NCBI RefSeq assembly: GCF_947242115.1
Contig: NC_074715.1
Span: 25,813,876-25,877,875 of the forward strand
DNA: 64,000 nucleotides
Direction: 5' to 3'
Source: Biomphalaria glabrata
Lineage: Eukaryota > Mollusca > Gastropoda > Planorbidae
Shown piece by piece: positions 1-11,690 of the stretch (within the stretch, counting starts at the first letter, position 1; every line of letters starts with the position of its first letter). The notes below the pieces were generated by a model. The model did not search any database and was not told where the DNA came from. It worked only from the letters and a program-made list of their open reading frames with translations. The position numbers were made by a program, and so were the translations under genes.

Positions 1-643
1 AGGTGCCATGAAACCTAATTTCACTTCCGGTGCAACTAGACAGGAATTCCGGAAATTCATTGCAGACGACTTGTATCCATTTGATTTAAGTTCAACGGAT
101 GACGTCATAAACCGTTTCGAAGCCTTTTATTTAAGCAACATTTCCGATCCGATCCAGATCCTACAAAAATCATCAGAAGCGTCGTCCGACTTTAAATTCG
201 TGCTTCCTGCGTTGTATGAAACTCAGCTGGCTAGTGGCGCCATTCAGGACAAGAAACAATTCCTTTATGAATTCAACTACAGGCAGAGCTTGAGTACTTT
301 ACCCCCATGGGCGACCTCGGCTCATACCGATGAACTTCCGTTCGTGTTTCGTTCTTTTAATTTCCCCTTGTGGCTAAGTACATCTCAGCCCACGTCAGAT
401 GACCTCGGGGTTTCAGATCAAATTATAACGATGTGGACCAATTTCGCCAAAACCGGGAACCCACTCTCCACACTGCCCACTGGAACAACGTCTTGGCCTG
501 GGTACACTAATTCGAACACAGAGCTCCTCAAAATTGGTAAAGAATCAAAAGTTGTCCCCGCTGGAAGAACAATAGCCGTAGGTTATTACGCAGACTTTGT
601 GACTGATATTTCCACCAAAGGAAGTCAAGTGGTGGTGGGCTAG
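1..643 (+). CDS. Carboxylesterase/cholinesterase-like, C-terminal part (5' cut by window)
   Basis: The reading frame is open from the first bases of the window to TAG at 641-643 and has no true start here; the ATG at 8 is internal. It encodes the last ~213 residues of an alpha/beta-hydrolase of the carboxylesterase type B family, which hydrolyses ester bonds. The seen segment begins after the catalytic Ser and acid. The catalytic His is probably in the motif AHTDELPFVF, at about residue 106 counted from the ATG at 8. It is followed by the usual FPLW and the helix MWTNFAKTGNP. The segment aligns along its whole length with the neighbour at 3196-7855: FNYRQSLS matches FNYRKSIS and NFTSG is shared. 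The two are therefore tandem paralogues. The C-terminus has no KDEL-type signal and no transmembrane segment, so the enzyme is probably soluble or secreted. The substrate cannot be told. Confidence 0.9.
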   Translation, partial: GAMKPNFTSGATRQEFRKFIADDLYPFDLSSTDDVINRFEAFYLSNISDPIQILQKSSEASSDFKFVLPALYETQLASGAIQDKKQFLYEFNYRQSLSTLPPWATSAHTDELPFVFRSFNFPLWLSTSQPTSDDLGVSDQIITMWTNFAKTGNPLSTLPTGTTSWPGYTNSNTELLKIGKESKVVPAGRTIAVGYYADFVTDISTKGSQVVVG

Positions 644-1350
644 AGCATAAAGTTATCAGTAGAGAATGTATGAAATTTTGGTTCTTATCTGTTTCATCAA
701 ATAATTTTTTTTATAATAAGTAGAGAATTTTTAATACAGTCTTCGTTTAGAAATGTAGACTTTTTTCATATTTCTGTTTAGTATTATTTAATATAACAGT
801 AAACCAACAATATACATTACAGTTTGTTATCATTTCCAACTAAGTCTACATAATGTTTTACAAGTGAGGTGGACAGTAAGAAAGTCCATCTTGTATACCA
901 AAGTGCACACACTTCATGATGGCACAATTGATCCATTGTTAGAACTGCAAAGAGTTGTCTACTGAATATTTCAGCACTTAAAGTTCATTACAGTTATCTG
1001 ATCTTTAGTAAAGCTTGTTAAGATCCAATCAATGTTCTGTAAGCAATTAAATGGTAAGAAAAATAAGACAAACGATAATATGATGAAATGTGTTGGCGAA
1101 ATAATGGAACTTATAGAAACACGTGACCAAATGAAAAGAGGTAGACTGGTAGAGCTTTACAACTAGATCAACTAAACAACCTCAAGAAGATCAAATTGAA
1201 AGATCAAGTCAGGTACACAATAGTACACGTTACTTTGGGATGGGGATTGAGGGATTGGATTGTACACTGTCAGCCAACAACGTTTGTTATTGATACATTG
1301 GCTTCCATGTCTGAAATGGTGAACTAACATAACGAAACACATTCACAATG
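644..1350. other. Intergenic spacer, nothing recognised
   Basis: AT-rich sequence after the first esterase, presumably containing its 3'UTR. No coding signal or repeat structure was seen. Confidence 0.5.
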
Positions 1351-2580
1351 TCTTCTTTATCTCTGACTTCTTTATCTCTGACTTCTTTATCTCTGATTTC
1401 TTTTTCTCTGACTTCTTTATCTCTGACTTCTTTATCTCTGACTTCTTTATCTCTGATTTCTTTATCTCTGATTTCTTTATCTCTGATTTCTTTATCTCTG
1501 ACTTCTTTATCTATGACTTCTTTATCACTGACTTCTTTATCTATGACTTCTTTATCACTGACTTCTTTATCTCTGACTTCTTTATCTCTGATTTCTTTAT
1601 CTCTGATTTCTTTATCTCTGACTTCTTTATCTCTGATTTCTTTATCTCTGACTTTTTTATCTCTGATTTCTTTATCTCTGACTTCTTTATCTCTGATTTC
1701 TTTATCTCTGATTTCTTTATCTCTGACTTCTTTATCTCTGATTTCTTTATCTCTGACTTCTTTATCTCTGATTTCTTTATCTCTGACTTCTTTATCTCTG
1801 ATTTCTTTATCTCTGACTTCTTTATCACTGACTTCTTTATCTCTGATTTCTTTATCTCTGATTTCTTTATCTCTGACTTCTTTATCTCTGATTTCTTTAT
1901 CTCTGACTTCTTTATCACTGACTTCTTTATCTCTGACTTCTTTATCTCTGATTTCTTTATCTCTGATTTCTTTATCTCTGACTTCTTTATCTCTGATTTC
2001 TTTATCTATGACTTCTTTATCACTGACTTCTTTATCTCTGACTTCTTTATCTCTGATTTCTTTATCTCTGATTTCTTTATCTCTGACTTCTTTATCTCTG
2101 ATTTCTTTATCTCTGACTTTTTTATCTCTGATTTCTTTATCTCTGACTTCTTTATCTCTGATTTCTTTATCTCTGATTTCTTTATCTCTGACTTCTTTAT
2201 CTCTGATTTCTTTATCTCTGACTTCTTTATCTCTGATTTCTTTATCTCTGACTTCTTTATCTCTGATTTCTTTATCTCTGACTTCTTTATCACTGACTTC
2301 TTTATCTCTGATTTCTTTATCTCTGATTTCTTTATCTCTGATTTCTTTATCTCTGACTTCTTTATCTCTGACTTCTTTATCTCTGATTTCTTTATCTCTG
2401 ATTTCTTTATCTCTGATTTCTTTATCTCTGATTTCTTTATCTCTGATTTCTTTATCTCTGATTTCTTTATCTCTGACTTCTTTATCTCTGATTTCTTTAT
2501 CTCTGATTTCTTTATCTCTGATTTCTTTATCTCTGATTTCTTTATCTCTGATTTCTTTATCTCTGATTTCTTTATTTCTG
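1351..2580. repeat. 15-bp minisatellite, about 82 units
   Basis: Perfectly phased 15-bp units (core CTGACTTCTTTATCT) vary mostly at one C/T position (GACTTC or GATTTC) and rarely at CTCTG/CACTG/CTATG. Because 15 is a multiple of 3, several frames stay open for hundreds of codons on both strands (RDKEI/RDKEV, SLSLT, EIKKS pentapeptides). These are not taken as genes. A block of variants near 1541-1660 recurs at 2006-2125, exactly 465 bp (31 units) later, showing segmental duplication within the array. Confidence 0.97.
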
Positions 2581-3195
2581 ACCGTAGAGCTCTTAGAGTA
2601 CTTCCCCCCACCCTTCACCTTCTAAACCGAGAGCAATCGTCATGGAGGGCCTGAACACTGACCTGCAGCCTGGGGTCAGTAGAGACCAATAGTTCGTTAT
2701 CACGTCAAAGGTTTGGTCTTGTCCTAGCGTCCCGGCAAACAAACAAAAATACAGGGACCCTTAACTCAGTGAATTAAAATGTATTGAAATGTGTTTATTA
2801 ATTGAAATTGCTTTGACTTTTGGGCGTTATACTGCTCACGAATGATTAGTCAAGTCTGTCCAACTTTCACTCTGTCCGTAGTAAACTTATTTATTCCTCT
2901 TGCTAAATTTCAAACAATACTTATTAATAAATAGGCCAAAGAATGGTAAAAAAAGATTAGGAGAAAATGGATTTTGGGAATTTTGTTTTGATCTATACAA
3001 ATGGAGGTCATAGTTCAAGCATGGAAATGTAGTCATTTTGTTTCCTAACGTATGTCCGAACTATAAGGTTTAATCAAGCGGTGTTTTGTTTTGTTCATGA
3101 CACCATCCTGACCTTACATACAGAATGCACCAAATAAAGGTTGTCTTTGTTTAGCCCTGGTTGTCTCCCCTACGACCTTGACTAATGGTGAACAG
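2581..3195. other. Spacer upstream of second esterase
   Basis: Unique-looking AT-rich sequence. A 5' exon carrying the signal peptide of the next gene may lie here, but none could be identified. The stretch ends in a splice acceptor (AACAG at 3191-3195). Confidence 0.4.
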
Positions 3196-6100
3196 TTCTT
3201 TCGTCCACACTACATGGTGTGGTCAGAGGGCGTATTGAAGGCCAAGGGGCTGACCAAGTGAACGTGTTTATGGGGATACCCTACGCCAAGGCGCCAACAG
3301 GTGAGTTTATTTTATTCTAATCCATATAAAGGTAATTAGGTTTGTCTAAATACAACTTTGAATCTAATCAAGACATAGGTCTTTGGAAGAAGGAAATATT
3401 CAAAGTAGGCTTTCAAAACTCTCTCAAGAAGGAGATCTCCATCATGTGTAAACCAACACTTTACAGTCTCCATCTTGGCAATAGGGTTTTTGTTTGTTTG
3501 TTTGTTTTTCTTTGTTACGTTTTTCGTCGAGCCTATTTCCATTGTTTACTGTCAGACCCACAGAGCGAGAGACTCTGATCCAAACTTTTGAGATTCCGGA
3601 GTATCCGGTGTACAGACTCTAGAAAATGTTGATCACAGTTTCTAATGAGTAGTGCTGTAGAACTGCCTTTAGACTGTTGTACCAATGGCCCCGAGTCGAA
3701 TCCTGCCCGCCGTCATCTCCTGGCGTCCCAAGAAATGTTTTGTTTAGGAAATATTAATACTTGTGAACGAACATACGAAACATGTCAACAAAAGACATAG
3801 AACATTCACCTCGTCAAACTTAGCACCGCTATTTTTGAAAACAGTGCACTTTTTGTCGTGCCTGAAATGATTGAAATGCCTCTCTAATGGCGATAATAAT
3901 CATAGTCTGAAAAGGGAGCCAACTTTTGAAAGCCTATCTCTTTCTAAATTTTCTATACTAAATTCCCTTTAAAAACAAAACCAACAAGGTCGAATAGTAA
4001 AACGTGTATTGCACATCTTTGGATAAAATTGACTTAATGGACACAATATTTTATAGACATTTCGATCTAATTGATACGATCAATTAAGTAGTTAAAAATA
4101 GTTTTAATAAATTGTTCTTCTGCAAGAAAAAAAATGTCTCACGATTTTTTTTATTTAACCCTAGAAATACGTTAATTTGAATCAAAAAGTAATTTAGTCC
4201 CCGGGGTTTGAGACAATGTCATCAGGTATCAGCAGAATATCCTGTCAATGAATTGTCAGCTGCTGGAAACGAAAAAGGAAAAACAACAGAAAAAAAAAAC
4301 GCTCTATATGCCATAATAGTAGAAACAGTATCAGGAAGGAAGATTCTAATCTTCAGTCTCGTTGGCATTCCACTGGACAGCTTCTGGGAAAGGGAGAAGA
4401 GCGAAATGTATGAAAGTATTGTGGGGAACCTCATTCTCGTTGTGGTGTTCAACTTATATGAAGTTCCCAGCATGCCTAGCAGGAGCCCTGAATGGGAGTG
4501 GTGGAGAGAAGGAATCCTGAGACATGGCACACACACACACGCACACCAACAGAGTATCTTCAGTCCATCTCTAAGGAAGGAAACAGTACAAAGTAAGCCA
4601 AGTATTTAAGCGTCGCTACTTAGAGGGACAAAGGAGGAGACCGGTGATCAACGGTGGAGTACTGCTAGAATACCTTGAGTCAACTCCTGTACCCATGACT
4701 TGGGGTAACTATTACACGTGATTTCAAGTGCATCCTCCAATCTGTAACAATGTCCCTATGTTAGAGACTGGGTGTATGTGTGGGTTTCAATGGGGATGAT
4801 GGGACGAGGTTAGCAATTGCTTGTGAATGATGCAAATTAAGTGGCATTGTCGTCACTTGGTCTTAGTCAGGGAAGATTACTCCAGGACGTGAGAACGGAA
4901 AGGTTGTGTTATTGTAGTGAGTTACTATTTGTAAAAAAAAAAAAATTAATTTCTCAAGTGTACTACATTTATTTCATTTATCACAAGTTGTTTTTTGTTA
5001 TAATGTAAATAAAGTTCTATTTAGTTTTATTCACAAAAGGAAGTTAAGTTATTTGAAGTTTTATTAGTTAATGTTTATTACGCAACAACGGTTTAGTTAT
5101 CTACCAGTGCTACTAGTCAACACCCGAATACAAAACACTAATAATACAATAAAGATATATGTATCCCATTTATGATTTCAACGTATGCAAGAGAATATAA
5201 AGCACAGTCTATTGTAAACTATCGTCAGTATGCAAGAGAATATAAAGCACAGTCTATTGTAAACTATCGTCAGTATGCAAGAGAATATAAAGCACAGTCT
5301 ATTGTAAACTATCGTCAGTATGCAAGAGAATATAAAGCACAGTCTATTATAAACTATCGTCAGTATGCAAGACAATATAAAGCACAGTCTATTGTAAACT
5401 ATCGTCAGTATGCAAGAGAATATAAAGCACAGTCTATTGTAAACTATCGTCAGTATGCAAGAGAATATAAAGCACAGTCTATTGTAAACTATCGTCAGTA
5501 TGCAAGAGAATATAAAGCACAGTCTATTATAAACTATCGTCAGTATGCAAGAGAATATAAAGCACAGTCTATTATAAACTATCGTCAGTATGCAAGAGAA
5601 TATAAAGCACAGCCTATTGTAAACTATCGTCAGTATGCAAGAGAATATAAAGCACAGTCTATTATAAACTATCGTCAGTATGCAAGACAATATAAAGCAC
5701 AGTCTATTGTAAACTATCGTCAGTATGCAAGACAATATAAAGCACAGTCTATTGTAAACTATCGTCAGTATGCAAGACAATATAAAGCACAGTCTATTGT
5801 AAACTATCGTCAGTATGCAAGACAATATAAAGCACAGTCTATTGTAAACTATCGTCAGTATGCAAGACAATATAAAGCACAGTCTATTGTAAACTATCGT
5901 CAGTATGCAAGACAATATAAAGCACAGTCTATTGTAAACTATCGTCAGTATGCAAGAGAATATAAAGCACAGTCTACTGTAAACTATCGTCAGTATGCAA
6001 GACAATATAAAGCACAGTCTATTATAAACTATCGTTAGTATGCAAGAGAATATAAAGCACAGTCTATTGTAAACTATCGTCAGTATGCAAGACAATATAA

Positions 6101-7855
6101 AGCACAGTCTATTGTAAATTATCGTCAGTATGCAAGAGAATAGAAATCATTGAAAAGAAATGTTCTAGTCTTCTGATGCAGGTCAGTGATGTAAGTGGTG
6201 TGACGTAATAGAAAGACTTGTTCTCAGAGAATGATTTGAAATATGCAAAAATAGCAAAATGCCTTGTTGTCTGCTTATGATTTAAGTTTACAAGAGAGTT
6301 TGAAGCCTTGTTCTCTAAAAGTAAGTAGCCCCTGCTTAAACTAACCTCATATATTTTGTCTTCGTTTGATCAGGCAACTTGCGATTTAAGCCCCCTGAAT
6401 CACCAGATAAGTGGGATGGCATTAGAGACACACTTGACAGACCAAGAGACTGCATGCAGAGGCGACGCGCTTTGGACTGGAGAAAATTGGAATAAAGCTA
6501 AACACGAGCGAAGATTGCCTTTGTCTAAATGTCTACGCACCTGGAATCCTGACGAATGATACGTCATTACCTGTCATGGTGTGGATCCACGGAGGTGGTT
6601 TTTTGGTCGGATATGCTGCTGCTTTCGATGGGAAATCCTTAGCCAAGAAAGGAGTGGTTGTCGTATCAATAAATTACAGACTGGATGCTTTCGGGTTTCT
6701 GAGCACAGAAAGTGAAGACATTCCTGGCAATTACGGATTGCTCGACCAAATTTTTGCCCTTAAATGGGTCAAAGACAATATCGACAAATTTGGCGGAGAC
6801 AAAAAACAAGTTACTATTTTCGGAGAAAGCGCTGGAGCTTGTAGTGTGTCTCTACTGACAGTGTCTGAAAGATTCAGTGGCCTTTTCCATAGAGCCATCA
6901 TGGAAAGCGGGTCATCTCTGGCACCTTGGTGTGTCATTTATCCCAGTACCAGCTTAAGACCAGAACTGATCGTTCAAAGGATTGGAGAAAAATTAAACTG
7001 TTCCTCGAAGTATGCAAGTGAACTTCTAACCTGTCTTCAGAACAGTGACGCAGAAAAATTACTCGATGCCAGTGTGTATGTACAAACGGAAGCCAAAGTC
7101 AACGCCATTTTGCTTCCCGTTGTCAGAAATGTGTTCGAGGAACTGCCAAGAGTGTTGATGAACTACGGCCACATCAACAGCGTGCAGACTCTACGTGGTT
7201 ACAATTCCAATGAAGCAGGGGCGTTGAAGCAAAACTTTACCTCGGGGGACAAGAATTTAAAGCTTTCCTCAACGAAAAACTTGCCCACTTTAACATCCTA
7301 AACAAGGACTCCTTTATAAGGCAGTATGAAAACGCCTATCTTGGAAACATTAGCGATCCAAATAGGATTCTCGAAAAATCTTCAGAAGCAGTGACTGATT
7401 TGTACTACACGTCCCCAATGCTCATCGAGCTGGATAAAGTTGTTGGCGTTGTCAGCAACATTCAGCACTATCTCTATGAATTTAACTACAGAAAGAGTAT
7501 TAGTAGCCTGCCCAGCTGGGCCACTGCTGAACATGCAGATGAAGTGCCGTTCATTCTTCTAGAATTTCAGTTTCCTTTGTGGCTCAGCCCGATACCTCCC
7601 ACGCAGGATGATCTGCTCGTGTCCGAACAGATGATGACCCTGTGGGCCAACTTCGCCAAGACTGGCGACCCAACGTCTACACTACCGACAGGCGCTACCA
7701 AGTGGCCCGCTTATGTCAGAACTAATCCTCGTTTGCTTAAGATCAATAAAGTGTCCACCGTGACGTCACCAGGCAGACGGGAAGGTCTGAACATCTATGA
7801 AAAATTGATTTCCTATTTGGAAAATGAAAATAATGTGAACATTGTAATAGGTTAG
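3196..7855 (+). CDS. Carboxylesterase type B-like gene, two exons seen, two frame slips
   Basis: Exon 3196-3300 encodes the N-terminal strand motif GVVRGRIEG and the family hallmark GIPYAKAPTG, then donor GTGAGT. The intron ends in CAG at 6371-6373. Exon 6374-7855 continues NLRFKPPE, a Cys (DCMQ), SEDCLCLNVYAP, the oxyanion hole HGGGF, nucleophile elbow GESAG (Ser near 6832), acid in NSNEAGAL, and His in EHADEVPF. All triad residues are present. Two one-base losses break the frame: one between about 6451 and 6470, the other at the G run near 7242-7248 just after NFTSG. The second lies in a homopolymer, so assembly error is possible; otherwise this is a young pseudogene. AATAAA at 7920-7925 fits a poly(A) signal. 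A first coding exon with signal peptide is expected upstream but was not found. It is a paralogue of the gene ending at 643. Confidence 0.85.
3301..5183. other. Esterase intron, first part
   Basis: No gene seen. It holds a short GTTT run (3488-3509) and a short CA run near 4531-4547. A 133-codon open frame at 4208-4609 has no recognisable domain and is judged chance. Confidence 0.5.
5184..6142. repeat. 45-bp minisatellite, about 21 units, in esterase intron
   Basis: Units begin TATGCAAGAGAATATAAAGC and end TATCGTCAG. They differ mainly at GAGAA/GACAA and TTGTAA/TTATAA. The 45-bp length keeps both strands open for about 290-305 codons (YAREYKAQSIVNYRQ and its antisense), which is a length artefact. 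The array lies about 230 bp upstream of the large esterase exon. Confidence 0.97.
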
Positions 7856-7919
7856 CACATATGACTTTGTATAGAGGACGAGAAATTGCCTTCTACTTAT
7901 GAGTTTTATTGAATTCTTA

Positions 7920-7925
7920 AATAAA
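7920..7925 (+). terminator. Poly(A) signal AATAAA of second esterase
   Basis: Canonical hexamer 65 bp after the stop codon, in the expected place for 3' end formation. Confidence 0.5.
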
Positions 7926-8004
7926 TCAATTACCATCTACTACTTGTTTTTTAATTGTTTCTTTTCAATATCATTTTAGTTTTCTTTCTTTTTTTCAAAG
8001 TTCA

Positions 8005-8480
8005 TATCAGCTGACTCTGTCTGTCTGTATAGTCACAAGTATGTACACGTAATGCCCTTAGACCCATTCTCAGTTTAAGCTGAAACTTCGCACAACTATT
8101 CGTTGTTATAGACAAGACATAAATTAACTTTTTAAAAAGTTATTAATAAGACAGTTAATTAATGGTAATTCATTATTTTGTTTAATAGCGACAAGGAAAA
8201 CTAATACCTCAGTATTCACAGATATGGCTAAACATGTTGGGTTTAGTCCCCTTCAATAATTGTTAACGCTATTTCTACCATATGCATTCTCGGAGCACGG
8301 TGACACTCTAAACATTTATATTTTGTGCCAAACAAAACATGAATCAATAAACAAAGATACTCAATTATTCAATTAATTATTGGTAATTATTTTGTTTGAT
8401 ATCGAATAAGAGAAATAACTTGTAAATTATTGGTAGATATAGTTTTAAGGAAGGAGTTCGTCCCCTTTATATAAATTTAG
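8005..8480 (+). repeat. Dispersed repeat family R1, copy 1 (two partial units)
   Basis: It contains a CTGTCTGTCTG run, a line like TCGGATCAAGNTGAAATTTC in other copies, the AT-rich core TAATTATTGGTAATTATTTT, then GANATCGAATAAGAGAAA and ends in GTCCCCTTTATA. The core occurs twice here (about 8130-8270 and 8330-8480). Related copies are at 9640-9880, 15590-15870, 34095-34620, 38150-38610 and 61900-62205. Too small for coding; probably a non-autonomous element, class unknown. Confidence 0.7.
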
Positions 8481-8747
8481 TTGTTGTTTTTTTTTAAAGA
8501 TTTTTTATATTGCACTTGTTTTATTTATCCTAAACCTAGAAGATTTCATAAAGAGTCTAGTAATGTGTTTGAAGCGGACATATCTGATTGTAAGTTAATT
8601 AAATATCATATTTATTTTATCAAGTTAAATGAAGAAGAAAAAGGCTTTTATCTACTTCTGTTTAAATATGCCTACTTACAAAAGCACTGTGAGAATCTAT
8701 TAGCTTTTACAACATGTTGACCTAAAGAGTTCACACATTTTGTATAC

Positions 8748-9150
8748 ACAGTTGACACCCAACTTATACATAAAAGTTGACACACAGCTTTAACAAAAGA
8801 GTCAGAGAACAGCTTATACATAAAAGTTGACACACAGCTTATACACAAAAGTTGACACACAGCTTATACATAAAAGTTGACACACAGCTTATACACAAAA
8901 GTTGACACACAGCTTATACATAAAAGTTGACACACAGCTTATACATAAAAGTTGACACACAACTTATACATAAAAGTTGACACACAACTTATACACAAAA
9001 GTTGGCATACAACTTATACATAAAAGTTTACACCCAATTTATACACAAAAGTTGGCATATAACTTATACACAAAAGTTGGCACACAGCTTATATAATGAA
9101 GATGATACACAACTTATTCAGAAACGTTGGCATACAGCTTATATTCATGC
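8748..9150. repeat. 25-bp minisatellite, about 15 degenerate units
   Basis: Units of the type GTTGACACACAGCTTATACA plus TAAAA. Edges are degenerate and a few units contain short indels. Confidence 0.9.
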
Positions 9151-9215
9151 TTAGCTTATACACAGAGCTTTGAATGCTTAAATGACAGCAATGATACCAG
9201 CGTTATTGATAATAC

Positions 9216-9390
9216 ACTTGATCACTACTCTCTAAATGTGACTTGATCACTACTCTCTAAATGTGACTTGATCACTACTCTCTAAATGTGACTTGATCAC
9301 TACTCTCTAAATGTGACTTGATCACTACTCTCTAAATGTGACTTGATCACTACTCTCTAAATGTGACTTGATCACTACTCTCTAAATGTG
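9216..9390. repeat. 25-bp minisatellite, 7 identical units
   Basis: Seven perfect copies beginning ACTTGATCACTACTCTCTAA. The unit is unrelated to the neighbouring 25-bp array. Perfect identity implies recent expansion. Confidence 0.95.
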
Positions 9391-9639
9391 ACTTGTTTGG
9401 GTCTGAGAATGAGCTTGTAATCTCCGACTTTAACAGCCTCTTGTGAATGCAAGGAAAGGTTTGAGTGATTTACAGAATTTAGTGACAAGTTCATGATCAT
9501 TTGAAACTTGGCCTAAGTAATCTTTGACAATAAAAATACTATCCCGTGAGACACTATACTTACTTGTATTAATTCAGACCTAGATGTAATTTGTAACTCC
9601 AAACATCATAGGCTTGTTTTTAAAAAAGTATCTGGTACT

Positions 9640-9880
9640 TTTTACAAAGTTTGTGGTATTTCTCTCACACCCAATCTCGGATCAAGATGAAATTTCTCAA
9701 AATTATTTCTTATACCTGAAAACACAAGAATCAATAATAATTTTTTAAAAAAAGTAACCAATTAGTTAATTAATTATTGGTAATCATTTTTTTTGTTTGG
9801 TATCTCAAACAAGGGAAAGAATTTGTACTTGACTGAAGTGGTAGTATATAGCTGAATTAGTCCCCTTTATACATCGTAGT
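9640..9880 (+). repeat. Dispersed repeat R1, copy 2
   Basis: It shares ATTTCTCTCACACCCAATCT, CTCGGATCAAG, ACACAAGAATCAATA, TTAGTTAATTAATTATTGGT and AGCTGAATTAGTCCCCTTTA with the copy at 15590-15870. Both are followed by a stretch ending in an AATTA-rich TTAATACAA motif. Confidence 0.75.
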
Positions 9881-10276
9881 CTGTGTCTTTATGAACGCAA
9901 CATGAAAACTAGGACGAGACTAGAGAAACAAAAGAGAACTGTACATTCTTCCATGTTCATTGCCTCTCCACTAGCAGAGTATCTACCGTGTTGGCTTGAG
10001 AATACTGACAAGGCTTGAGCCATGAGTTCGAATTCAGGTTGTGCCCACTGCTTTATTATTTGTATAAAGCATTTATTATTGTTAGTCTAGATCTATGACA
10101 CATTTAATTACATGACTCATCCAAACTAATTAATACAAGTACGTTTAATATAAGTTTTGTTTTATTTGTAAAGTATTTTTTATGTTTATGTACAGAGTTT
10201 AATTGCAGAATGTCTTTGGCATGCCCCAGAAGTAGCTAGAATCTCGACTCTATATTTGTGGCTTCAAACTTGCAAT
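9881..10276. other. Spacer with tRNA-like B-box fragment
   Basis: Near 10025 the string GAGTTCGAATTC resembles a Pol III B box and suggests a degraded tRNA-derived SINE head. Nothing else was recognised. Confidence 0.35.
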
Positions 10277-10420
10277 GAGTCAACTAAACAGAGAACGAGT
10301 CAACTAAACAGAGAACGAGTCAACTAAACAGAGAACGAGTCAACTAAACAGAGAACGAGTCAACTAAACAGAGAACGAGTCAACTAAACAGAGAACGAGT
10401 CAACTAAACAGAGAACGAGT
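10277..10420. repeat. 20-bp minisatellite, 7 units
   Basis: Perfect repeats of GAGTCAACTAAACAGAGAAC. Confidence 0.97.
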
Positions 10421-10630
10421 CTCCATAGAAATGAAACACAAGCCACAGAGAGATCTTAGATTTAGATTTGTACATGAGCAGAATGTTTCCAGTTTGTAAG
10501 GCTCACGAAATACTAAACAATTCAAATTCTAATCAAAGTAGTATTTTTCATGATTAAAAAGATTACCGTTGAAATATTCGTTGCGCAGATATAATGAGAA
10601 ATTGGTGCCAGACCAATGGTCATAAGATGG

Positions 10631-10890
10631 AGGCGCGGTGGCTGAGGGGTACAGCACTTGGCTTCCGAACCGGGTTTGAATCCTGGTGAAGACTTGGATT
10701 TCTTATTTCGGGATTTTTTTAGGGCGCCTACGAATCCAGCCAACTCTAATGGGTACCTGACATTAGTTGGGGAAAGGTAAAGGCGGTTGGTCGTTGTGCT
10801 GGCCACATGACACCATCGTTAACCATGGGCTAGAGAAACAGATGACCTTTATAGTATCTGTTCTATATATCGCAAGGTCTAAAATGGGAA
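10631..10890 (+). mobile_element. tRNA-derived SINE, copy 1
   Basis: The head has a Pol III A box (GTGGCTGAGGGGTA) and B box (GGGTTTGAATCC), so it derives from a tRNA. The body includes GGGTACCTGACATTAGTTGG and GGCGGTTGGTCGTTGTGCTG. The tail is CGCAAGGTCTAAAATGGGAA. The same body recurs at 23065-23330 and, inverted, at 17795-18013, which shows a family. Confidence 0.85.
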
Positions 10891-11049
10891 AAGATAGAAA
10901 TAATAACAAATACAAACAGGTGTTCGTGTAATACATGCAGAGTAAAAAATCTCATATTCTCGAGGAATCTAGGATGTCTACGTACTATGCCAATATCATC
11001 TCTAATCACATGCATACATACGTTTACAAACATGCATATATACCTACTA

Positions 11050-11102
<53 letters not shown>

Positions 11103-11690
11103 CTCGTTGTAATAATGTAGTCAACTTATTAATATGTTTCCGTATTTGTTGACAGTTTGATCTATCAAATATAAATCACCGTATCGCCTTTTGTTTAGCT
11201 GAAGAACGAACAGATTGGCCCATACAACATAAAACAGTTTAATTCCTCAAATAGAAATCGTGTCAAAATGAAACACACACACACACACCATAAACACACA
11301 CTATTACACACACCATAAACACACTATTACTTAATTGCACTAACAGATTCTCAATATTTGACTTTCACGAAGATTGAGATCTATCAACTTAGATAAACCC
11401 GTGGACCGATTTGTGGACACTGCAACAAGATCGACTCTTGTAGATCTAGATTCTCACAAGTTCTGTTAGCGGGAATAAAAAAAAAACATTTTGTCATTTT
11501 GAATCTACTTCCTTTACATGTTTACCATTCTGTGCAGAAACTTGAATCTTTGAGATGCCAATCAGTAAGTGTGACAAGTCAAAAACTCGCTGTCAGAGTC
11601 ACTCCAAATTATCACAGCATTAATTATTATTTTTCATTATTTATTTATTTTATTTTAATTATTTGTCCATCCTACCCCTAAGTCATTCAC
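10891..11690. other. Spacer with TA and CA microsatellites
   Basis: A (TA)n run at about 11056-11098 and short CA runs at about 11274-11330. The rest is AT-rich with no coding signal. Confidence 0.7.

Noticed and set aside
1287-2625. Long open frames of pentapeptide repeats on both strands
   Set aside because: The unit is 15 bp, so any frame lacking a stop stays open. There is no flanking coding sequence and no splice context.
4208-4609. 133-codon frame in the esterase intron
   Set aside because: No domain, ends in low-complexity CA sequence, and is overlapped by an open antisense frame.
5172-6095. 288- and 305-codon open frames
   Set aside because: Produced by the 45-bp minisatellite inside an intron, open on both strands at once.
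9216-10420. CRISPR-like evenly spaced repeats
   Set aside because: Units are head to tail with no unique spacers, and the host is a eukaryote.
10631-10720. tRNA gene suggested by A and B boxes
   Set aside because: No complete cloverleaf, and the sequence continues into a SINE body shared with two other loci.
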